Source of the DNA: Dasypus novemcinctus
Taxonomy: Eukaryota > Chordata > Mammalia > Cingulata > Dasypodidae
Direction of reading: 5' to 3'
DNA length: 64,000 nt
Assembly (NCBI RefSeq): GCF_030445035.2
Contig: NC_080683.1
Span: 115,429,225-115,493,224 of the forward strand
In this document: one piece after another, positions 1 through 11,530 of the stretch
Position numbering within the stretch: position 1 is the first letter of the stretch
Layout of the letters: each line of letters opens with the position of its first letter
Notes under the pieces: model-generated
The model's database searches: none
Seen by the model: the letters and a program-made list of their open reading frames with translations, nothing else
What the model was told of the DNA's origin: nothing
Translations under genes and position numbers: made by a program

Positions 1-194
1 AAGTGGCCAGATGACTGTGTCACATTCCCATTTAACGGAATAATTGCCATGCCCCTTGTAGAAGCATCCATGTCCTGAGAACTAAGACCTCTAGATCAGT
101 AGAACACAAAATCATGGATATATGAAGCAATCATTTCATTAGTGAGTCATTAGGGTAAATAATGAGATAAGCTATTCCTACATCCACTTCTTGA

Positions 195-960
195 CTCCCT
201 ACCCTGTGAATTCTGGTGATGGGAGATGCTGATTTAGTGCATGTACTCCATCCTGGATGACATTATTCCAGTCCTGCAATTTATTGACAACCGTCTGGTG
301 CCATAATCGATTCTTAAAAAGGCCATGCTATTTTTCAGGACAGCTACTTCAAAGTGATGGAGAACACAATAATATGTGTGAATTCTGTGATTACAGACCC
401 ATTGCTGTCCTGTATTAGTTGTAGAATGAGTTTCCCTGCTCAGAAGTGATACTGTATAGAATATCGCAAGGGTGAATAAGCCCACAGATGGTAAATTTGG
501 CAGAAGCATTGTAGGCAGGAAAGGCAAATGCATGTCCAAAATAAGTTTTTATAGAAATATGATGGAAATAATTAATATAGTCAATTTGTGACCGGATAGT
601 TGGCTGAATGATGTCATATTGGGAATGGTGTCATATTTGGGCTCAGTGTTGCTCTCTGATAGCAGATTGGGCACTCAGCAGTGGCTGTAGTCCTATCAGC
701 CTTGATGAGTAAAAACGTACACTGCTTAGCTATAACCTCTTTCCCTGCTGCCCATGGCCACTTTGCTTATGAGCCAATTGGACAAAGACAAGGGTAGCTG
801 CAGACCCAAAAAAATGAGTCTTCATGTCCACTTCTTCTTCTATTGTGGCTCTTGAGGGACACACATAACTTCATGACCTATGCCCAAGGTTAAGCCACAT
901 ACCTCTTCCCAGACATGTCACCAATTTTCTAATCATGCTCCTTTTAATGTATAATCATCT
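195..960 (-). mobile_element. ERV-L-like internal (pol) remnant
   Basis: Antisense remnant of the internal region of an ERV-L/MaLR-type endogenous retrovirus. On the minus strand the stretch near 640-830 resembles the zinc-binding start of a retroviral integrase (His-His then Cys-Cys spacing), which I recognise from mammalian ERV-L pol. The reading frame is broken by many stops and shifts, so nothing can be made from it. It is cut on the right by an L1 3' UTR insertion at 975. No LTR is visible here. The assignment is by recall of the family only; the left edge is uncertain. Confidence 0.5.
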
Positions 961-974
961 AAGCCAAACCATTA

Positions 975-2072
975 AAAAGACCTTGACCAAAAGGGAGAAA
1001 AGTTAAGACAAATGAATTTATATGACTAAGAGATTTCAAAGTGAGTTGGGAGTTCATTCCAGAGGTTATGCTTATGCATGACTCAGAAGGATCTCATTGA
1101 CTGCCAAAGTAAATATTGCCTCAAATAGCGGGGCACCTGAGGGCTCTGGGGACATTCACAGACTATAGGCAGGGCAGACAGCTCAGGATTTTGGTGCTCT
1201 GCCAGTGGGCCCTACTTTGGAATTTATGCTCCCCAGTATGACAGCATTGGACTCAGTTGTGGTCTCCCCATACATGATTCTTTTGCCCCTTCTATTTGAA
1301 GCTATAGTTAGTACTAGAGTTGATATGTGTATGTCCAAAAGACTTAAACTCTTTGGCCTGTCCATGTGCCAGTTGGGCCCTGAAACCCCACAGAGTTGCA
1401 ACACCTACTCTCCAGTTCATTGGACTCCCTAGGACAACTAACAAGAAGATGATGATGGACAAGAACCATCTCAAGGAACAGAGACAGTCTGCGGCTGTAA
1501 GCAAAATAGTCCCATCCATCTGCCCCATGAGATCTTAGCCCCCTCTCAAGTAGAGGTGGAGTGAGCATCACTATCCCAGAATCCTCAGGATTGGGGAAAG
1601 AACAATGGACCAAAGTAGACTTATTGTTATTCTACCATAGACTTATTGTGATTCTAGCAATGGAAGAACTTTTATCATTGATGTGGAGGCAGTGGCCACT
1701 GGAGGTCCTGAGGGTGTGGAGAGGGAAATATAGGTGTAATTTAGGGGCATATTTGGGACTTGGGAGTTGTCCTAAATGACATTGCAATGACAGATACAGG
1801 CCATTATGTATCTTGCCATAACTTACAAAAATATGCAAGAGAGTGTAAGCTACAATCTAAACTATAATCTACACTTAGTGGCAATGCTCTAAAATGTGTT
1901 CATCAATTGTAACAAATGTGCCACACTAATGAAGGATGTTGTTAATGTGTGAAAATGTAGGAGGGGAAGGGAGTGGGGCATATGGGAATCCCTTGTATTT
2001 TTTATGTAACATTTATGTAATCTAAGTATCTTTTAAAAAATTAAAAAGTATACATATATATATATAAATAAA
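975..2072 (+). mobile_element. 5'-truncated L1 3' UTR insertion with target-site duplication
   Basis: A non-coding L1 3' end of about 1.1 kb. The perfect 11-bp duplication CCAAACCATTA lies at 964-974 and 2073-2083, and the right end is A/T-rich, as expected for LINE-type insertion. The same block recurs antisense at about 29.3-31.1 kb, 59.1-59.4 kb and 63.4-64 kb and in sense at 27.6-29.3 and 37.9-39.3 kb. Open frames of 60-90 codons inside it are chance. Confidence 0.8.
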
Positions 2073-2084
2073 CCAAACCATTAG

Positions 2085-3949
2085 CTACAGAAAAATTCTC
2101 CAAGGATCAGGAAAGGCAAGAATGTCTTTTCCACCCTTCTATTCAACATTCTACTAAAGCAGTCTGTAAGACCAGAAAAAGAAATAAAAGGCAAAAATAT
2201 TGGAAAAGAAAAAGTAAAACCCTCTTTATTCACAGATAACATGATCATGTATACAGAAAACCCAAAATAATCTAAAAAAAAAAAAAAGTCACTGGATCTC
2301 ATAAGTGATTTTAGCAATGCTACAGATTCAAGGTCCATATAAAAGAATCAATTGTGTTTCTATATAATAGCAAAAAACAATTAAGAAGTTAAATAAAAAT
2401 TACAATACCATGTATTGTAGGATCAAAATACATAAAACATTTGGGAATAACTTAGTTAAACTAGGTGTCAGATCTTTATACTGAAGCTACAAAACATTTC
2501 TGGGAAAAATTAAAATGCTCTAAATAAATGTCAACATATACCATGTTGTTGTTCAATCATGGATTGAAAGCTCAAGTTTTTTAAGGTGTGATCAATAAAA
2601 TCAATTGATCAGTAGATCAATAGAATCAAAGCATTTCCAAACACCATCTCAACAGATTTTTTTAAAAGAAATTGACAAGATTATTCTAAAATGTATATGA
2701 AAACACAAATTACCTAGAATCACCTAAACTATCTTGGAATACAATAATTATTTAGACTATTTATACTATCTGACCTTAAATTTTACTTTAATAAAAATGG
2801 TGTGGTGTTGCATATAGACTCATAGATTTATGGAAGCAAACAGTGAGTCCATAAACAGACCCACATTTACACAATCATAGTTTTCTAATTAAAATGCCAA
2901 CATAATTTAATAGGGAAAGGAAAGTCTTTTTAACAAATAATGCTGCCAATATATATATGTGCATGGGGAAAAAATTCCTAAAATCATATTCCATCCAAAA
3001 AATTATTCCAGGATAGATCATTGACCTAAATGTAAAAGATAAAATACTAAAACTTCTTGAAGAAAACATAGAGGATTATTTTTGCAACCTTTGGTTAGAC
3101 AAAGATTTCTTAAATAGGACACAAAAATGTACTAATCACAAAGGAAAAGTATTGATAAAAAGGATGCCGTCAAAATTAAAAACTTCTGTTTGACAAAGTC
3201 ACAGTTAATAAGATGAATATGAAAGCCATAGATTGGGAGGAAATATTTGCAATATATATACTTGCAAAGGAGTAGTATCCATAACATATAAACAACTCCT
3301 AGTCTAGATGATAAGACAAATCACCAGATAAAATGGATAAATGACTTGAATAGACAGTTCCCAAAATATATATCTGCATTTGAAATAATAAGCACTTGAA
3401 AAAAGAGCCAAATCTCATTAATCATCAGTTAAATATAAATTAAAACTACAATGGGATATCAATGCTAGCATATTCAAATGGCTAAAATTAACAACTGGAA
3501 ACACCAAATTTGGGGTAAGAAAGATATGGCACAAGTGAAATGTTTGTACATTGCTGATAGGACTTTCAGATGGCATAACCACTTTGGAAATGGTCTGGCA
3601 AGTTCTCATAAAGTTAATTCTACACCTACCCTATGACTCAGCCATCCCACATTTAGAGATTTATGCAAGACAACTGTATGTACATAAAAAGAAAAACAAA
3701 AATGTTCTACACAGTTTTATTCATAAATAGCTGAAAACTAGAAATAACTCAAACATCCATTTATAGGAAAATGGATAAAGGAACTGTGGTATATTCATGC
3801 AATGGATCAATACATCAGTACAAAAGAACTGACTACTGATCCATGCAACTGTATGGATAAACCTCAAAAAATTATTATGAGCGACAGAAGCCAGACGTAA
3901 TAGAGTATATTTTCTGTGATTTTGCTGCACTGTGGTGAAAGAAATAGAT
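2085..3949 (+). pseudogene. L1 ORF2 3' half, ancient and broken (left of hAT insertion)
   Basis: Sense remnant of the second half of L1 ORF2, the endonuclease/reverse transcriptase polyprotein. Near 2160-2270 the translation resembles the L1 stretch leading into the reverse-transcriptase active-site region: a run like EKEIKG, then [14 protein letters not shown], where the active-site FADD has become FTDN. Further on, around 3730-3900, it matches the conserved C-terminal segment that precedes the ORF2 stop. Multiple stops and shifts are present. The element continues at 4872 after a hAT insertion. The 5' half of ORF2 and all of ORF1 are missing, as in most truncated L1 copies. Confidence 0.75.
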
Positions 3950-4863
3950 CAGGGCTTCTTAATCAGTGATCCACAGACCCCCTAAGAAGCCCATGGAAAG
4001 ATTTCAAGGGGTCTGTAAACTTGAACTGAAAATTTTAAAAAACATTATTCTTGTGGGGATGTGTTGGTGCAGGTGTGATATATTTATTAAATAATACCAC
4101 ATAGTGTGGACTTAGTATGATTTTTATTTTGATGTCGTGTGTTCTGAGTGCAGTGAATTACTGCCTGCAAAAATGTTGGTAAGGGGGAAGCAGATTAGCT
4201 CAACAGATAGAGTGTCCACCTACCACATGGGAGGTCCAGGGTTCAAACCCAGGACCTCCTTACCCATGTGGTAAGCTGGCCCACTCGCAGTGCTAATGCA
4301 TGCAAAGAGTGCCGTGCCACACAGGGGTGTCCCCCACATAGGGGAGCCCCACGTGCAAGGAGTGTGCCCTGTAAGGAGAGACACCCAGTGCGAAAAAAGT
4401 GCAGCCTGCCCAGGAGTGGCGCCACACACACAGCTGATGCAGCAAGATGACGCAACAAAAAGAGACGCAGATTCCCGATGCCACTAACAAGAATACAGGC
4501 AGACACAGAAGAACACACACTGAATGGACACAGAGAGCAGACCACTGGTGAGGAAGGGATGAGGAAGGGGGAGAAATAAATAAAAATAAATCTTAAAAAA
4601 AAAAAGCTGGGAAAGTTGGAGGAAATGGTTTTATGACGCCATGGGAAAACTAGAATTTCTAAATGTTTGCCAAAAATGACCGTTTAAACAGATATTGAAC
4701 TGCATTAAGTTATCAGGTATTAAAATTATGGGAAAGCTGTAAAACATAGTTTTGAATAATCCTAAATTTTAATTTAAAGACATGCAACTATTGAGTGTCA
4801 TAAAACCATCTGCCACTAATTCTGAGAAAGCATCCATGGAACAAAAATGTTTAAGAACCCCTG
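3950..4863 (+). mobile_element. Non-autonomous hAT DNA transposon (interrupted by a SINE)
   Basis: The ends are inverted repeats: CAGGGCTTCTTAA on the left and TTAAGAACCCCTG on the right (one mismatch when paired). It is flanked by a perfect 8-bp duplication AAATAGAT at 3942-3949 and 4864-4871, the hallmark of hAT elements. Without the inserted SINE it is about 490 bp and has no transposase frame, so it is a non-autonomous, MER1-like copy. It sits inside the old L1, so it arrived later than the L1. Confidence 0.85.
4184..4605 (+). mobile_element. tRNA-derived SINE (DAS-type)
   Basis: Begins with a tRNA-like head at 4184-4260, including a B-box-like GGTTCAAACCC, followed by a roughly 300-bp body and an AAATAAATAAAAATAAA tail. 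The same head and body recur at 9890-10331, 18614-19039 and 28206-28625. It is inserted within the hAT element, making it the youngest of three nested insertions. I do not see a clear target-site duplication for this copy. Confidence 0.85.
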
Positions 4864-4871
4864 AAATAGAT

Positions 4872-5100
4872 AATGGATGTCTCTTGGGGAAGGGTTTGTA
4901 GATTGACACGGGAACATTCTGGGGTGACGGAAATGCTCTGTCTTTCAGCGGGATGTGAGTTTCAAGGTGCATACAGTTGAACTCATCACAGTGAATAAGC
5001 CCTTCACTCAATATCTGTTATTTCACTGCCTGTGGTTGTATTTCTAGAAAGGGGAGACTCCTCACACAATGGGTGCTTGGTGAATGTTTGTTTAATCTGA
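4872..5100 (+). mobile_element. L1M-type 3' UTR, continuation of the old L1
   Basis: The L1 resumes exactly after the hAT duplication. The text around 4905-4990 (GGGAACATTCTGGGGTGACG, then the run to a region resembling AACTCATC) matches the 3' UTR of old mammalian L1 elements. The right edge is uncertain. Confidence 0.6.
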
Positions 5101-5270
5101 AACGAAATGATCATTTTTTAGTACACTCTCATGCACACTTTTTTTTAAAGCTGTGAACTATCTTCAAGATAATTTTCCTGTCCGAGCCCTCCTGAGCAGT
5201 TACTGTTCTCATGGCCCTGGGCATTTGTTTTAGGACCTCTCATAGCTGCACCAAGCTCTTCTGACTGACC
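5100..5270. other. Unassigned short interval
   Basis: Between the old L1 3' end and an MLT1-like LTR; I recognise nothing. Confidence 0.3.
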
Positions 5271-5274
5271 ATGT

Positions 5275-5530
5275 ATTTCAGAATTATGGAAGTGCATTAG
5301 AGGGAATCACGCACCCCCAGAGACATGTTCAAGTCCTCACCCCCAGTTCTGTGGGGGTCAACTCATTTGTAAGTAGGATATTCAAAGACCCTATTTGGAT
5401 GAGGCCAAAATGAATCATAATGGACCTTAATCCATATGACGGGAGCCCTTGTATGCAGAGGAAACTTAGAATAACCCAGAACTGGAAGCTACCATCACCA
5501 TGTGACAGAGGCAAAGATCAAGCCAGCACC
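5275..5530 (+). mobile_element. MLT1-like MaLR LTR remnant
   Basis: Contains the recognisable order of MLT1 LTR phrases: AGACATGTTCAAGTCCT, then a CCCTATTTGGATGAGG segment, then CCTTAATCCATATGAC. Diverged and without visible ends; about 250 bp remain of the usual ~370. Confidence 0.6.
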
Positions 5531-6010
5531 AGAATATTTCAGACTCGGAGAAAGCATGGCCTGGCCAACAAAGACAGGAAGGCACTATAACCGGAAAAGC
5601 CAACACGATCCATAAAATGCATGTGCGTAATTACTGCTCAAGTTCGCATGCATGCCAGGCTGAACCCCTAACTTGGCAAAAAATTTCATCCCTGCAAAAA
5701 ACTAAGCAAAGCTGGGGAAATCATCTGGCATTGATTTTCAATGGCTGCACAGCTCTGTGTACAGCAAGATTCCTTTCCAGGTGGCTGTATGTTCAAAGCT
5801 AAGGACTTTAGCTCCAATGAAGTGCTGCTGCATTGGCCATAAACTATGACCACTGGTCGGTGAGGGGCCAGTGGCGCTGGCAGATCTCATCAATGCTAGT
5901 CCAGTTCACACATCTGCTGAGTGATTTTTCCATCCTTCTCCAACCAATCAATGAAATCAACTTCTAATTCAAAAAAACTTCAATGGTTCAATAAAAGATA
6001 ATGAGGAGAA

Positions 6011-6049
<39 letters not shown>

Positions 6050-6884
6050 AAAGCAATAGGGAACTGCCAAAATATCCACTTATTCTTTGATTACAAGATG
6101 TCTTCAGGTAGTTACACTGAACTTTTCTTAAAAACATGACGTTATTCACACAGAAATAATTTAAGCCTGTAGAACACACTTTCATTCAGAAAATTCACAC
6201 AATAACATATATCTTTTTTTGTAAACAATCAAATTCACTAATAATCTAATGAGAAAGAGTATATTCAAATCATGACTTTATTTTCTCTTGTAAGCCTTTT
6301 AGTAAGCCATACTTTTTCGGTGGCTATAGGTGAGACTTCTCAAAAATTCCCAATTTATCCATTTAAATTTGCATACAAGATTTGTATATCCTATAGCTAC
6401 TCCATATAGTAAAGTGGGGAATGTTCTTACAAAATGCCTCCTGATAAACTTATTCTGAACTAGGTATTTGCTACTGGATTAAAATAATAGGTTGAGTTTA
6501 CTATCTGGGAGGTCTCAGGAAACAGGATGAATCATTCTATGAAGGTTCCATTTTTTTCTGCGTGTTTTTTTTTCAATTTATGAACTAAAAAAGGCCCTGG
6601 AATATGATCTTCTTAGTGTTTCTATCTGCCTATCATTCCCACAGCTTGTCCTGCTCATACTACATTTGCTTACACCTTTCGGTTTAAGTGTGGTATCTAA
6701 GTGAATCGATTTTCAGTTTAACTTTCACAGGCAACAGCATGTCTACAGTCTGCATGTATTCAGAATTCAGTTTTCTCTAAAGGAACATTTGCTATATATG
6801 GCATGACTTGTTTACAGTAAAACACACTTGAATAACACTGAAGTACAGATATTTGTACTTTCCACTTGCAGTGGTTCATTAATC
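5531..6884. other. Unassigned, with a (GA)n microsatellite at 6014-6042
   Basis: No gene or repeat family recognised. A pure GA dinucleotide tract of about 28 bp lies at 6014-6042. The 61-codon plus-strand frame at 5617-5802 has no family resemblance. Confidence 0.5.
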
Positions 6885-7130
6885 TAACCAATGATCTTTG
6901 AGCGCTTACTGTCATAGCTATTAGGGCACAGCTCTCAACAAGACAGTTCCACCCTAATGGAACTGACAGCCCTTGTCACACAAGTAATTATACAAATGGT
7001 TATTTGATTTGCAAATATGACAAATACCATGAAGGAAATGCACAGGTATGTTCAAGAGTGTATTATAGCACACATTTGCCTGAATGGAGAAGGAAAATGC
7101 CATTTAATTAAGTCATTTAAGCAAGGTGTA
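6885..7130 (+). repeat. L2 LINE fragment
   Basis: Matches the 3'-part phrases of L2: a start like GATCTTTGAGCGCTTACT, then AACAAGACAG, then GAACTGACAGCCCTTGTC and an alternating AT-rich stretch, then AATACCATGAAGGAAATG. Old and diverged. Confidence 0.65.
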
Positions 7131-7950
7131 TTCCAGAGCTAGAGGCTAGCTCTACTCTTGCAGTTATAATACTTCCAGTTCTAGTTACTTTGTGGCAGCA
7201 CTGTCATTTTTTAGTCACAAACACTTTAGCCCATCCTGCTAGTTTAGAGCAAATACTATATTGATTTGATATTTTTGCCCAATTTGGAAATAATCTAGCT
7301 TGATTTATATTAATTTGCTTTTCATATTTACATATTTTAAAATTCATAATGAATAAAAAAAGAATTATCAAGGATGTAAGAACCAGGCACACAGGCTATA
7401 GGGCAGCTAGGAACATATGACTTAGGATAGTTAAGATATCTCATTATTACCTTGTTTTAAGAGCTATACCTAACAAATAGTTAGCTTAGTGTCTGGAAAT
7501 CTAACTTCCCTTGCCCCACTGGCCAACAAGGTATGGTTGACTTGCCTTGCAATGCCACAGTAGAAGGACCCACAGTACAGTACTCTGCTATCTAGAAGGA
7601 TCCCTTCCCCAAATGGTCTCAATCCAGTTCTATGACTGATTATCTTTGTTATTGGAATGCTTAAAACCTTAAAATTATGGTCTCTTCAACACAAAATGAT
7701 GTTGTCTTTATAATAATCAATAGATTGTCCTCCCCACTTTTACATGCAGCTGGAAAATGATAGGTTAGGGACAGAACATTGTGAACTTTCTACAGTTGAA
7801 ATTAATATTCATTACACAATCATTAGCTAACAGTCATTAAATTTACAAGTTAAGGAAATTACATATAGTATACTGCAAAAATGGATAAGACTGAAGTTTG
7901 CCCATGTCTGCTCAGGAATTCTTTTTACTCCCAAGCATCATGCAATCCTT
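7131..7950. other. Unassigned AT-rich interval
   Basis: No gene, RNA or repeat recognised. The longest open frames are about 62 codons and look like chance. Confidence 0.5.
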
Positions 7951-7954
7951 TTTA

Positions 7955-9608
7955 AAAATTTTATAATATATGTTTTTATTAGAGAAGTTGTGAGCTTACA
8001 AAACAATCATGCATAGTATGCAGAATTCCCATACATCACCCCTCCAAGACAAATACCTTACGTTGTCGTGTAAAATTTGTTACAGATTATGAAAGAACTT
8101 CATCAGACTATTACTACTAACTATGGTCCATAGCTTACATTTGGTAAATTTTTTCCATATACCCCTTATTATTAACAACATGTATTAGTATTGTACATTT
8201 GTTATAGTTCATGAGAAAATATTCTCATATTTGTATGGTTAACCACAATCCATCTTCCATAACATGGTTCACTGTGTTATACAGTCCCATGCCTTGTACT
8301 ATATAGCCAAAGTATACATTCTGTGGCTTTCTTTTTCATCACAGAGTTGTGCAATCATTGCCTCGGTAAATTTTTGAATGTTTTCCTTAGTGCAAAAGAA
8401 AAAAATCTCATAGCCCCTATTATTGACCATTAGCATTGATATAATACTTTCTCTGACATTGATGAAAGAATATTACAATAATTTAATTTTAACTATAGTC
8501 CATAGTTACAATAATTGTGTTTTTCCCATACATCACCATACTCTTACCATCTTGCAGTAGAGTCAAACATTTGTTCTAGCTCATAGAAGACCATTCTTGT
8601 ATTTGTACCACTAACTACAATCCTTATGTTCCTAAACTATCCTTTTCAGCCAAACTCCCATTTAAAAACAAGCTGTGTTAGTTATACTCACTATAATGTG
8701 ATACCATCAATTCTACACATTTACAGTCAAGCTAATTAAAAATTCTACATACATTGAGCATCAGTACCCCTTTTCAGCCCTCATCCTATCGCCTAGTAAC
8801 CTATACTCTAGGTTTTAACTCCATTCATTTATTCTTTGTATTTAGTTCATATTAGTGAGACCATACAATATTCACATTTTTTCGTCTGGCTTATTTCACT
8901 TAGTATAATGTTCTCAGTGTTCATCTATGTTATCATATATATCCCAATTTCATTTCTTCTTATAGCAACATAGTATTCCATCGTATGTATCACATTTTGT
9001 TTATCCGTACATTGGTTGACGGACACTTGGATGGTTTCCATCTTTTGGCAATTGTGAATAACATTGGTGTGCAAATATCTGTTCACATTACTGTTTTCAG
9101 TTCTTCTGGATATACTACTAGTAAAGGGGTTACCAGATCATATGGCAGTTCTATATTTAGCTTCCTGAGGCACCATCAAACTGCCTTCCACAGAGACTAC
9201 ACCATTCTACAATCCCCTCCCCAAAAATGAAGGATGCTCTAGTTTCTCTACATCCTCTACTAGTTGCTTCTGTTTTTTTAATAATGGGCATTCTACGAGG
9301 TATGAGATATATCATTGAAGTTTGATTTGTATTTCCCTAATAGCTAGTTAAATTGAACAATTTTTCAGGTGCTTTTCCACCATTTGTATTTCCTCTTTGG
9401 GGAAATGTCTATTTAAGTCTTTTGTCCATTTAAAAAATTAGATTGCTTACCTTTTTATTGTATGATCTTTTTATATAGCATGGAAATCAAATCCTTATTA
9501 GAAATGTGGTTTCTAAACATTTCCTTCCATTAAGTGGGCTCCCTTTACACCTTCTTGACAAAGTTCTTTGAAGCACAAAAATGTTTAAGCTTGAGGAGGT
9601 CCCATTTA
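7955..9608 (-). mobile_element. L1 3' part: end of ORF2 plus long 3' UTR, antisense
   Basis: Read on the minus strand, 9608 to about 8985 is the last part of L1 ORF2. The plus-strand text shows the familiar antisense phrases GTTTATCCGTACATTGGTTG, GGATGGTTTCCATC and CCAAACTGCCTTCCACAG-like runs. From about 8985 to 7955 it is 3' UTR, with the phrase AGAATTCCCATACATCACCC that links it to the free 3' UTR copies elsewhere in the window. This junction of ORF2 with that UTR is the evidence that the widespread 1-1.6 kb blocks are L1 3' UTRs. The frame is broken. Confidence 0.8.
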
Positions 9609-9611
9609 TCC

Positions 9612-9737
9612 ACTGAACACCCTACTGACATGGCCCAATCAAAGCCTGAATCATAATTTAATCACACCAGGTACAGAGTAGTTTACAAACATAATAAAAT
9701 ACCTATTTTTGGAATTCATAATTATAGCAAACTGCTA
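9612..9737 (-). mobile_element. Fragment of the xenarthran-type LTR family (first ~125 bp)
   Basis: On the minus strand it starts TGTAGCAGTTTG, as do the LTRs at 31947-32439 and 52827-53451, and continues through GGCTTTGATTGGGCCATGTC. It stops after about 125 bp, where L1 ORF2 C-terminal sequence follows. The rest of the LTR and the middle of the L1 are missing, suggesting a deletion across both. Confidence 0.65.
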
Positions 9738-10560
9738 CAACATCTATTTCTCCTTTCAGTTTTGCCAGTTTTCATGTAATTTGGGCACCCTGGTTAGCTG
9801 CATATACGTTTATGATTGTTATTTCTTCCTGGTAAATTGCCCCTTTTATTGGTATATAATAACCTTCCTTGTCTCTAATAGCAGCCTTTTTTTTTTGAGA
9901 TTGTATTTTATTTTATTTTTTTAAAGATTTATTTATTTATTTCTCTCACCTCTCCCCCCTCCCCCCAATTGTCTGTTCTCTGTGTCAATTCACTGCGTGT
10001 TCTTCTTTGTCTGCTTCTGTTGTTGTCAGTTGCACCGGAATCTGTATCTCTTTTTGTTGCGTCATCTTGTTGTGTCAGCTCTCCATGTGTGCAGCACCAT
10101 TCCTGGGCAGGCTGAACTTTCTTTCATGCTGGGCAGCTCTCCTTACAGGACACATTCCTTGCGCATGGGGCTCCCCTATGCAGGGACACCCCTGCGTGGC
10201 ACAGCACTCCTTGCACTCATCAGCACTGCACATGGGCCAGCTCCACATGGGTCAAGGAGGCCCGGGGTTTGAACCGCAGACCTCCCATGTGGTAGATGGA
10301 TGCCCTAACCACTGAGCCAAGTCTGCTTCCCAACAGCCTTACTTTTAAAGTTTATTTCATCCAATATAAATATAGCTACTTCAACTTTTTGTTACTGCAT
10401 ATATGGAAAATCTTTTTCATTCCTTTCACTTTCAGTCTATTTGTATCCTTGAGTCTAAGGTGAGCCTCTTGTAGACAGCATATATATAGCTCATATTTTC
10501 TTATCCATTACACCAGTCTGTGCCTTTTGACTGGAGAATTTAATCCATTACCATTTGGTG
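9738..10560 (-). pseudogene. L1 ORF2 N-terminal remnant, antisense (interrupted by SINE)
   Basis: The minus strand carries the start of L1 ORF2, the apurinic-type endonuclease domain. Around 10500-10545 the translation corresponds to the conserved stretch NGLNxPIKRxR, and around 10460-10490 to the CCLQETH region, both only in degraded form. It is split by a SINE at 9890-10331. The reverse-transcriptase middle of ORF2 is absent, since the next L1 sequence to the left (9608) is already near the ORF2 C terminus. It cannot be active. Confidence 0.7.
9890..10331 (-). mobile_element. tRNA-derived SINE (DAS-type), antisense
   Basis: The head is at the right (10331 down to about 10260, with ACCACATGGGAGGTC in the sense direction) and the A-rich tail at the left (about 9890-9935). 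Flanking L1 text is repeated as TAGCAGCCTT before and AACAGCCTTA after, a partly decayed duplication. It interrupts the endonuclease part of an L1. Confidence 0.85.
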
Positions 10561-11530
10561 TTATTACTTTAAAGACAGTTCTTACTTCACCCAATTTAGT
10601 TACTTTTATTGATATAATCTTCTTTTCTAGACTCTCTTCCAAGCTTCTCTTTCCTGTCTTTTCTTTTCAGAGAGTAGCACTCCCTTTATTATTTCCTGCA
10701 AATCTGGTCTCTTTGTTACAAACTCAGTTTCTGTTTATCTGTGAATATTCTAAACTTGCCCTCATTTTTTGAAAGACAATCTTGCTAGATATAAGATTCT
10801 TGGCTGGCAGTTTTTCTCTTACAGTATCTAAAATGTATCATAACACTGCTTTCTTGCCTCCATGGTTTCTGATGAGAAATCAGCATGTAATCTTATTGGT
10901 CATCCCTTGTATATGATGGGTCACTTTTCTATTGCTTCTCTCAGGATTCTCTCTTTATCTTTGGCATTTGATATTCTGATTAGTTTGCATCTCAGAGTAG
11001 ACCTGTTTGGGACAGAGTACACTGTGCTTCTTAGACATAGATATCTGTCTTTAGATAGGGATGAAAATTTTCTACCATTATTTCCTCAAATATCCCTTCT
11101 GCCCCTTTTCCCTTCTCTTCTTCTGGGACACCCATGACATATATGTTTGTATATCTCTTGTTGTCATTTAATTCCCTGAGACCCTGTTCAATTTTTCCCA
11201 TTCTTTTCTTCATCTGTTCTTTTGTATGTTTGCTTTTGAAGACCCTAATTTCAAGCTCACTGATCCTTTCTTCTGCCTCTTCAAATCTGCTGTTATATAC
11301 CTCCAGTGTATTTTTAATTTCACTTATTGTGACTTTCATTCCTATGCAATCTGTTATTTTTCTATTTATGCTTTCAAATTATTCTTTGTGCTCACTCAAT
11401 GTCTTAATATCCTTAATCTCTTTAGCCATCTCATTAAATAAATTTTTAAAGGAGATTGAACATCTATGATCAGTTGTCTCAACTTCTTCATGTCATCTGG
11501 AGGTTTACTTTGTTCTTTTGACTGGGCCAT
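10561..11530 (-). pseudogene. L1 ORF1 (RNA-binding coiled-coil protein), broken
   Basis: L1 ORF1 encodes the trimeric nucleic-acid chaperone that packages L1 RNA. The likely start is the ATG at 11528-11530 on the minus strand, giving MAQSKEQSKPPDDMKKLRQL and on through EMAKEIKDIK. A stop follows near 11375, and a 102-codon open segment lies at 11031-11339. That segment is the coiled-coil and the start of the RRM: EISEIKNTLE-like text, SRFEEAEERISELE, then a degenerate form of the TNIxxxGVPE motif and AEGIFEEIMVENF. The remaining RNA-binding part, 10561-11030, is only traceable by antisense phrases. Upstream lies the monomeric 5' UTR and downstream ORF2, so gene order is normal. At least one internal stop and a shift make it a pseudogene. 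Confidence 0.8.

Noticed and set aside
4184..4260. tRNA gene from cloverleaf-like A and B boxes
   Set aside because: The same head recurs in four places followed by a shared body and A-rich tail, and flanked by duplications in two; it is a SINE head. The heads at 62009 and 62173 are rejected likewise.
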